From an uncultured Sphingobacteriaceae bacterium (lineage in GTDB: Bacteria; Bacteroidota; Bacteroidia; Sphingobacteriales; Sphingobacteriaceae), in assembly GCA_946480915.1 (NCBI GenBank), contig CAMLLO010000039.1, positions 1 through 39,726 on the forward strand: a stretch of 39,726 nucleotides of DNA, in the 5' to 3' direction. Of this stretch, positions 35,074 through 39,726 are shown piece after piece. Each line of letters opens with the position of its first letter. The stretch's first letter is position 1. Below the pieces are notes generated by a model, which was given only the letters and a program-made list of their open reading frames with translations, was not told the DNA's origin and made no database searches. The position numbers and the translations under genes are program-made.

Positions 35074-35673
35074 TTAAAAGGACAGAAAAATTGAAATCAG
35101 AATAAAGAAATGTTTAAGACAATGACGCATTTTATCGAGGGCAATGGTCATATGACGTTCTACTGTTTTGGTAGAAATATTAAGTTGCTCGGCAATTTCT
35201 TTATTTTTTAACAACTCAAAGCGACTCATTTTAAAAACTTCCCTGCATTTCTCTGGCAAATCTTCAATCGCCTTTAAAACCTGCTCTTCAAGTTCTTTTT
35301 CAAGATAAGGGTTTCTGCTTAGAACAGGTATTTCTGATAGTAGGTTATGCTTTGCAAGATAGTTTACATATTCACTTTCAATCTTTTTATGCTTAAGAAA
35401 ATTCAAACATCTGTTTTGAACCGTTCTGTATAAATAAGCATTGGTAGAGGAGGTGATCTTTAAAGAGCTTCGTTGCTCCCATAAATGTGTAAATACATCA
35501 GACACTATTTCCTCTGAAACGTCAATATCGTTGACAAATTTATTGGCGAAGAAAGAGAGCTTCACATAGTAGAGCTTAAACAGGTTTTCAAAAGCTTTTT
35601 CATCACCTTTTATACTATCCTCTTTCTCACTGTCCCGATCGCTTATAGTATAAGTAAAAGCAGTTAATGACAT
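35074..35673 (-). CDS. FecI-like ECF RNA polymerase sigma factor
   Basis: 199 residues. Region 2 is at about 25-95 (AFENLFKLYYVKLSFFANKFV, VSEEIVSDVFTHLWEQRSSL, AYLYRTVQNRCLNFLKHKK). Region 4 is at about 130-190 (LEEQVLKAIEDLPEKCREVFKMSRFELLKNKEIAEQLNISTKTVERHMTIALDKMRH). This is the FecI-type extracytoplasmic sigma class of Bacteroidota. The next gene is its cognate FecR, then SusC3/SusD3, so it should drive transcription of SusC3D3. Its own promoter (35756-35820) carries a copy of the element found in front of the other locus operons, which suggests the sigma factor is itself switched on by the locus regulator. The short hydrophobic tail (HFFILISIFLSF) is unusual for a sigma factor. Confidence 0.95.
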   Translation of the reverse strand: MSLTAFTYTISDRDSEKEDSIKGDEKAFENLFKLYYVKLSFFANKFVNDIDVSEEIVSDVFTHLWEQRSSLKITSSTNAYLYRTVQNRCLNFLKHKKIESEYVNYLAKHNLLSEIPVLSRNPYLEKELEEQVLKAIEDLPEKCREVFKMSRFELLKNKEIAEQLNISTKTVERHMTIALDKMRHCLKHFFILISIFLSF

Positions 35674-35755
35674 GGTTAATCCTCGTACATTATTTTGGTT
35701 AGAAAGTATTGGTTATTTACCTAGCGCATAATAAGACGGTTCACGCTAGTTTAAT

Positions 35756-35820
35756 CAAATATAGAAAGGCTGTATAGAATTCGACTATATAATCATGTCA
35801 ATATCCTGTAGGATATTGAC
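35756..35820 (-). promoter_or_regulatory. ECF sigma gene promoter with the shared element (copy G)
   Basis: The -7 box TATATTTG (minus strand) is at 35756-35763, a perfect TAnnTTTG. The proximal half-site TATATAATCATGTCA starts at 35786 (22 bp spacer; 10 of 15 match consensus). The distal half-site TGTAGGATATTGAC is at 35807-35820 (43 bp spacer). Both are in plus-strand reading, with spacings identical to copies A and D. Leader about 80 nt. Confidence 0.65.
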
Positions 35821-35823
35821 ATG
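35794..35823. repeat. Perfect 14-bp inverted repeat overlapping element copy G
   Basis: Arms CATGTCAATATCCT (35794-35807) and AGGATATTGACATG (35810-35823) with a 2-bp centre. The right arm contains the distal half-site of copy G. In minus sense no T-run follows, so it is more like an operator than a terminator. Confidence 0.8.
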
Positions 35824-35886
35824 AAAAAAATAACGAAAATTATATCCGCGAAAACACGGAAAGTGGAAGACAAAAATCAGGACAGC

Positions 35887-35909
35887 AAAAACGGCTTCTA
35901 TTGCAGCCG
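35887..35909 (-). terminator. Terminator after the carbonic anhydrase gene
   Basis: Stem CGGCT (35892-35896) / AGCCG (35905-35909) with an 8-nt loop, followed in minus sense by five T. It lies about 12 bp after the stop codon. The stem is short, so efficiency is uncertain. Confidence 0.65.
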
Positions 35910-35921
35910 CTTAAGCTTTCA

Positions 35922-36551
35922 CTAATCTAGGGCAAATACATTCTCCATATTATCCGTATTCTTATAGGTATAATTTAGATCGACAACGAAGCCTGTGCTG
36001 ATATCGATTACCCAGCCATGAACTTCGAGATCACCACGTTCTTTCCAAGCATTTTGAACAATCGTGGTTTTGCAAAGATTATGAACTTGCTCTTTAACAT
36101 TTAGTTCTACCAGGCGATCAGCACGTTTGCCCTCATCCAAAATCATGTCCAACTCTTTTGCGTGCAAACGATAAACGTCCTTTATGTGTCTGAGCCAGTT
36201 ATCGATAATACCGAATTGTTTGGTACCCATAGCTGCCAAAATCCCCCCGCAACCGTAATGCCCGGTAACGATAATATGTTTAATCTTTAAAACATTTACC
36301 GCATAATCCAATACACTCAACAGATTCATATCTGTATGAATGCACATATTGGCAATGTTTCGATGAACAAAAACCTCGCCCGGCTTGGTATTGGTTAGCT
36401 GGTTAGCCGGAACTCTACTGTCCGAACACCCTATCCACAATACCTCCGGATGCTGTCCTTCAGCCAGTTTAAGAAAATAGTCTGCCTCCTTGTCTGTAGT
36501 AGCCTTTACAAAGTCTTTGTTTCCTTGAAGTAACTGTTCGTATGTATTCAT
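35922..36551 (-). CDS. Beta-class carbonic anhydrase
   Basis: 209 residues, normal for a bacterial beta-carbonic anhydrase. It interconverts CO2 and bicarbonate with a catalytic zinc. Zinc ligands are visible: Cys42 in IGCSDSRVPANQ, His98 and Cys101 in VTGHYGCGGI, with the Asp44-Arg46 dyad in CSDSR. No signal peptide, so cytoplasmic. Its ATG abuts the TAA of the Crp/Fnr-type gene upstream (junction TAAATG), so translation of the two is probably coupled and both should come from the promoter near 37280. A short terminator follows. The coupling with a putative Fe-S or nucleotide sensor suggests redox-, oxygen- or nutrient-controlled bicarbonate supply; that is inference. Confidence 0.96.
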   Translation of the reverse strand: MNTYEQLLQGNKDFVKATTDKEADYFLKLAEGQHPEVLWIGCSDSRVPANQLTNTKPGEVFVHRNIANMCIHTDMNLLSVLDYAVNVLKIKHIIVTGHYGCGGILAAMGTKQFGIIDNWLRHIKDVYRLHAKELDMILDEGKRADRLVELNVKEQVHNLCKTTIVQNAWKERGDLEVHGWVIDISTGFVVDLNYTYKNTDNMENVFALD

Positions 36552-37256
36552 TTATTTTATATTGATGTTATCCTGACTAATTATATTCAAAAGCTTAACT
36601 TCATCAAGAACGGTGATTTTTCTGCCCGTTAGCTCGACTATTTTGTTAAGTGTAAAATCATTTATCACCTTAAATAAAGTTTCATAGGATGCACCTGAAA
36701 ATGATGCCAGATCCTGTCTTGAAATTTCAAGGTTAATTGTATTATCGTCTCCGACGCCAAATTGTTTTTTCAAAGCAATAAAAGATTTGGCAATCCGCGC
36801 TTTAACCGACATATGTACAAAATCAAGCATACTCTTTCTTGACTCCTGAAGCTCATTTGCAAAAAAGTGCATTAATTTATAAGTTAAATCAGTGTTTACT
36901 TTTAGGGTCGATTCAAAAAAAGGCATGTCCAGATAGCAAAGCACAGTTTGTTCTAAAGCCGTAGCTGAAACTGGATATACGGGTTCTCTCCCCAAGCCTA
37001 GATGGCCTAAAATATCTCCTTGTTTTACGAATCTAATTATTAGTTCTTTTCCCTTATCCCATCTTTCATGAATCTTGACTGTTCCCGAATAAACAAAGTA
37101 GATTCCGGACACCGGGTCGCCTTCCTTAAAAATTGGTTGACCCTTCTTTACTTCAAAATTGGTTCTGTGCGCGTCGATTGCCGGAAGCCAATCGGGTAAA
37201 CACCGCTGACACAAAAAACAACTTCGGGTATCGCATACATTTTTACATTCCTTCAT
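36552..37256 (-). CDS. Crp/Fnr-family transcriptional regulator with five N-terminal cysteines
   Basis: 234 residues. The effector domain is a cyclic-nucleotide-binding-type beta-roll (about 30-120: QPIFKEGDPVSGIYFVYSGTVKIHERW, ELIIRFVKQGDILGHLGLG). A dimerisation helix (about 125-150) and a winged helix-turn-helix follow (about 172-215, LEISRQDLASFSGASYETLFKVINDF). The N-terminus, MKECKNVCDTRSCFLCQRC, has Cys4, 8, 13, 16 and 19, which could hold an Fe-S cluster as in Fnr; this is not proven and the spacing differs from E. coli Fnr. It is first in a two-gene operon with carbonic anhydrase and divergent from a ferredoxin gene. Two palindromes ATTGC-N4-GCAA(T/G), at 37373 and 37976, are candidate binding sites. 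Confidence 0.93.
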   Translation of the reverse strand: MKECKNVCDTRSCFLCQRCLPDWLPAIDAHRTNFEVKKGQPIFKEGDPVSGIYFVYSGTVKIHERWDKGKELIIRFVKQGDILGHLGLGREPVYPVSATALEQTVLCYLDMPFFESTLKVNTDLTYKLMHFFANELQESRKSMLDFVHMSVKARIAKSFIALKKQFGVGDDNTINLEISRQDLASFSGASYETLFKVINDFTLNKIVELTGRKITVLDEVKLLNIISQDNINIK

Positions 37257-37275
37257 GCAATCGAGATAATTGCGG

Positions 37276-37283
37276 CAAAATTA
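37276..37283 (-). promoter_or_regulatory. Crp/Fnr-carbonic anhydrase promoter (-7 box)
   Basis: TAATTTTG on the minus strand, a perfect TAnnTTTG, 20 bp upstream of the ATG at 37256. No clear -33 TTTG was seen. The leader would be very short (about 12-15 nt). Confidence 0.6.
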
Positions 37284-37342
37284 CTATATATTATTTAAAC
37301 TTACATACATCTAAAAACATTGTCTAAACAATAACATATAGC

Positions 37343-37403
37343 GATAATAGTGGTTATTATCTATTGCTATCTATTGCTTTAGCAAGAATTTATACTATTT
37401 TTG
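37343..37403 (+). promoter_or_regulatory. Ferredoxin promoter region with two palindromes
   Basis: The -7 box TATTTTTG is at 37396-37403 (plus strand). Just upstream is the palindrome ATTGC-TTTA-GCAAG (37373-37386, one mismatch), with the spacing of a Crp/Fnr box. Further up is GATAATA-N5-TATTATC (37343-37361, perfect arms). A 10-bp tandem (TCTATTGCTA / TCTATTGCTT) overlaps the first palindrome. Binding by the neighbouring Crp/Fnr-type protein is inferred. Confidence 0.55.
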
Positions 37404-37504
37404 AGATCATAGCAAAGTGAGCGTATTATGCATGATGCATACTATAAGCCCCCTTGCCTGCTTAAGTACACTTCTGTATTGTGAAAAGAATAAAGAAAAT
37501 AACC

Positions 37505-37897
37505 ATGCTTTACCGACGGCTTTTCTGGAAACAGCTATTTAAAAACTGTTACTCGATGTTTAGTAAAAGTGAACATATAGAGTTTACTGTAATTTACCGC
37601 GGACAGAAACATCGGTTACAAACGAAGTGGGGTGAATTCAAGACACTTCGTTTATTACTAAACAATAAACTCAGTATCACCGGGTTTGGACAATGTGGTG
37701 GTTTGGGAAGATGCGCAACCTGCCTGATCGAAATTAGTGATGTGAAAGGTTCGACCGCCTTCTTGAAAAGAAGCGAACATACATCCATTCAGCAAATGAT
37801 TAAGGGCTATTCAATCGTCAGGTTTGCCTGTCAAATTCCTGTGAATGATGATTTGAGTAACGTTACAATTAAAATCTTAGGGAACCATAAATTATGA
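37505..37897 (+). CDS. [2Fe-2S] ferredoxin, adrenodoxin-type cysteine pattern
   Basis: 130 residues from the ATG at 37505; an in-frame GTG at 37481 would add eight residues (MKRIKKIT), and an internal ATG at 37556 could also serve. The fold is a ferredoxin beta-grasp (IEFTVIYRGQKHRLQTKWGEFKTLRLLLNN). The cluster ligands are C-x5-C-x2-C (CGGLGRCATC) and one Cys 35 residues later (VRFACQIP). Numbered from the GTG start they are Cys72, 78, 81 and 117. The basic, aromatic N-terminal stretch before the domain (LYRRLFWKQLFKNCYS) is an unusual extension. It carries electrons to an unknown partner. It is divergent from the Crp/Fnr-type gene and upstream of a CLC gene on the same strand. Confidence 0.9.
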   Translation: MLYRRLFWKQLFKNCYSMFSKSEHIEFTVIYRGQKHRLQTKWGEFKTLRLLLNNKLSITGFGQCGGLGRCATCLIEISDVKGSTAFLKRSEHTSIQQMIKGYSIVRFACQIPVNDDLSNVTIKILGNHKL

Positions 37898-37975
37898 TCA
37901 ACTCACGGTAGACGTTCATACGTCAAAATTACTGGAATTGAATCGACAACACGTACCTTCTGACACTTTATAAAC

Positions 37976-37989
37976 ATTGCAAAAGCAAT
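37976..37989. promoter_or_regulatory. Perfect Crp/Fnr-type palindrome ATTGC-AAAA-GCAAT
   Basis: Arms ATTGC (37976-37980) and GCAAT (37985-37989) with a 4-bp centre, the 5-4-5 layout of Fnr/Crp half-sites. It lies between the ferredoxin and CLC genes, about 82 bp upstream of the CLC -7 box, and matches the imperfect copy at 37373. Confidence 0.5.
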
Positions 37990-38071
37990 AGATTAAGTCA
38001 AAATATGTTATATATTATAAATAAAATATTGCCAATTAAATATTTTATTCGAAATACCGGACAAGAATTTC

Positions 38072-38108
38072 TAAATTTGCAAAAAATGATAACAACTAGA
38101 AGTTATCA
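38072..38108 (+). promoter_or_regulatory. CLC gene promoter with a palindrome over the expected start site
   Basis: The -7 box TAAATTTG is at 38072-38079. Immediately downstream, TGATAAC (38087-38093) and GTTATCA (38102-38108) form an inverted repeat with CTAG at its centre, placed at about +1 to +22. It could be an operator or a leader hairpin. Confidence 0.55.
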
Positions 38109-38126
38109 ATATCTCCAACGTATAGA

Positions 38127-39726
38127 ATGAAAATATTTAAACAGGGAATACCAATCTCACCATCTTTAAATTATTTAAATGATTCCGATGACAATCAGAA
38201 AAATAATTTCATATTAAAAAAACGCCTTTTACACATTTCCCTCTTATCTATAGTTGTTGCTATTGCAATAAGTTTAATCGCCAAGGTTCTTATTTACCTC
38301 ATTAACCTTGTTACCAATATTGCGTTTTACGGTGCATTCGACATTGACTTTCATAGTCCGGCGGATAATCACTTAGGCTTATGGGTGATAATCGTGCCTT
38401 GCATTGGTGGTGCTCTGGTGGGGTTAATGGCATTGTATGGGTCTAAGGCTATACGAGGACATGGAATACCCGAGGCGATGGAACAGATTCTGACGAATCA
38501 AAGTAAAATAAAGCCATCAATCGCATTCCTTAAACCAATCTCCGCAGCCATTGCCATCGGAACGGGAGGCCCCTTTGGCGCAGAAGGACCAATTATCGCA
38601 ACGGGTGGAGCTTTCGGTTCCACATTGGGCCAACTGCTCAAGGTAACGTCAAATGAGCGGAAGATTATTCTTGCTGCCGGTGCAACAGCAGGTATGTCTG
38701 CCATATTCGGAACTCCTGTTGCCGCGATATTTCTGGCTATTGAATTATTATTATTTGAATTCTCTCCAAGAGCTATCCTCCCGGTTGCTCTTGCATGTAT
38801 AACCGGGGCTGCAGGTCACCATTTATTATTCGAATCAGGCCCTGTTTTTCCAATGCCCAATTTAGTTACACCATCTAATCTTGCCTTAGGTATTTACAGC
38901 TTTCTGGGTATTATCGTCGGAGTAATATCCGTAGGCCTTACCAAAGCTGTTTATTATATAGAAGATGCTTTTGAAAAGCTTCCTGTCCACTGGATGTGGT
39001 GGCCGGCGATTGGTGGTTTAGCGGTAGGGATTATTGGTTATTTCGCCCCTCATACATTGGGAGTTGGGTATGAAAATATTACTAATATGTTGTCGGGAAC
39101 GATTCCAATGACTCTGATGTTGAGTTTATGTTTCTTTAAGTTTCTTTCCTGGGCAATCGCCTTAGGAAGCGGCACTTCCGGAGGTACTCTAGCACCCCTA
39201 CTAACTATTGGAGGGGCAACAGGCGCAATTCTGGGCTCTTTGATATTGAATTTCTTTCCTAATTCTGGCATCAATATTCCCATGGCTGCCTTAATCGGGA
39301 TGTCGTCTATGTTTGCCGGAGCTTCCCGGGCATATTTGACCAGTATAACTTTTGCATTGGAAGCTACAATGCAATCTCAGGCATTATTACCCTTACTGGG
39401 AGCCTGCACAGGTTCTTTCCTTGTTTCCTTCTTCTTTATGGAGAATACGATTATGACAGAAAAAATAGCCCGAAGAGGTATTTTTACGCCGGACTCATAT
39501 GAGCCCGATGTTTTAAGAAAAATGTCGGTATCGGATGTTATAAAGCAAGATTTGCTGGCATTAAGTGCAACAAATACTATCCAGGAAATCAGAAATTTTT
39601 TCAATGCTAAACCTGCCCTTGAAAACCATTTCCTAGTTGTGAACGAAAACGGTTCTTTTGAAGGTTCGATCACAATTTTAGACATTTACAATAAACATTT
39701 GAGCCCGCATTCTACCGTATCTGATA
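38127..39726 (+). CDS. CLC-type chloride channel/transporter with CBS domain, partial at its C-terminus
   Basis: The frame is open from the ATG at 38127 to the window edge (533 codons), so the C-terminus is cut. Many transmembrane helices are visible. CLC signatures are RGHGIPEAMEQ (GxGIP loop), GTGGPFGAEGPII (the GxEGP gating glutamate is present) and LGSGTSGGTLAPLL (GxFxP-like loop, here GGTLAP). A CBS domain begins near the end (DVLRKMSVSDVIKQ, then FLVVNENGSFEGSITILDIY). Two landmark residues of E. coli ClC differ: the proton glutamate position reads Leu (AIFLAIELL against ILFIIEEM) and the central Tyr near the end of the membrane part appears to be Met (TIMTEKIARR). It may therefore be a channel rather than a proton antiporter; that is inference from a hand alignment. 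Promoter at 38072. Confidence 0.92.
   Translation, partial: MKIFKQGIPISPSLNYLNDSDDNQKNNFILKKRLLHISLLSIVVAIAISLIAKVLIYLINLVTNIAFYGAFDIDFHSPADNHLGLWVIIVPCIGGALVGLMALYGSKAIRGHGIPEAMEQILTNQSKIKPSIAFLKPISAAIAIGTGGPFGAEGPIIATGGAFGSTLGQLLKVTSNERKIILAAGATAGMSAIFGTPVAAIFLAIELLLFEFSPRAILPVALACITGAAGHHLLFESGPVFPMPNLVTPSNLALGIYSFLGIIVGVISVGLTKAVYYIEDAFEKLPVHWMWWPAIGGLAVGIIGYFAPHTLGVGYENITNMLSGTIPMTLMLSLCFFKFLSWAIALGSGTSGGTLAPLLTIGGATGAILGSLILNFFPNSGINIPMAALIGMSSMFAGASRAYLTSITFALEATMQSQALLPLLGACTGSFLVSFFFMENTIMTEKIARRGIFTPDSYEPDVLRKMSVSDVIKQDLLALSATNTIQEIRNFFNAKPALENHFLVVNENGSFEGSITILDIYNKHLSPHSTVSD

Noticed and set aside
35821..35925. 34-codon plus-strand frame MKKITKIISAKTRKV... starting in the copy G palindrome
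   Set aside because: Its ATG is part of the inverted repeat, it overlaps the carbonic anhydrase terminator and stop codon, and no relative is recognisable.
37337..37350. TATAGCGATAATAG in the Crp/Fnr-ferredoxin gap as an eighth copy of the locus element
   Set aside because: No TAnnTTTG-like box at 22 or 43 bp and no second half-site 21 bp away.
1..39726. tRNA, rRNA, CRISPR array, transposase or prophage genes
   Set aside because: No cloverleaf-like sequence ending in CCA, no regularly spaced repeats and no recombinase or phage protein was recognised in any frame.

Overview
The window reads as a Bacteroidota chromosome, most likely a soil or plant-associated Sphingobacteriaceae (Pedobacter/Mucilaginibacter-like). 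The signs are three SusC/SusD pairs, SPII lipoprotein signals, a FecI/FecR pair in front of a TonB receptor with an STN domain, TAnnTTTG-type -7 promoter boxes, AT-rich intergenic DNA and weak Shine-Dalgarno sequences. Nearly everything from 1 to 37256 is on the minus strand; a short plus-strand group starts at about 37500.

Layout. 1-35.7 kb is one large polysaccharide-utilisation locus. From left to right it holds: a partial surface lipoprotein with SusD1 and SusC1 (1-5991); a DUF3826 periplasmic protein (6472-7161); a cupin-AraC regulator on the plus strand (7586-8476); a DapA-family aldolase (8527-9462); SusD2/SusC2 (10065-15416); a five-enzyme operon (15693-28342) in the order, from its promoter, uronidase-like TIM-barrel protein, MGH1-like (alpha/alpha)6 hydrolase, GH28, GH95 and GH2; SusD3/SusC3 with an STN domain (28568-33820); and a FecR anti-sigma and ECF sigma pair (33965-35673). 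The enzyme set points to a galacturonate-containing, galactose/fucose-decorated pectin-like glycan (RG-I or mucilage type). That substrate is an inference.

The main discovery is a shared promoter architecture. Seven minus-strand promoters carry a two-part element. A distal half-site (sense consensus GGTAATATCCTATA) lies 43 bp, and a proximal half-site (TGAGAAAATGCTATA) about 22 bp, upstream of a TAnnTTTG-like -7 box. The two half-sites are direct repeats 21 bp apart, the geometry expected for an AraC-type activator. Copies sit in front of DUF3826, SusC1 (twice), the DapA-like gene, SusC2, the enzyme operon and the ECF sigma gene. This ties the whole locus, including the sigma/anti-sigma switch for SusC3D3, into one apparent regulon. 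The AraC gene at 7586 is the obvious candidate regulator.

35.9-39.7 kb is a separate module. A Crp/Fnr-type regulator with five N-terminal cysteines abuts a beta-carbonic anhydrase gene (TAAATG junction). It is divergent from a [2Fe-2S] ferredoxin and a CLC-type chloride channel cut by the window edge. Two palindromes of the form ATTGC-N4-GCAA(T/G) flank the ferredoxin and are candidate sites for that regulator.

No tRNA, rRNA, CRISPR array or intact insertion sequence was seen.
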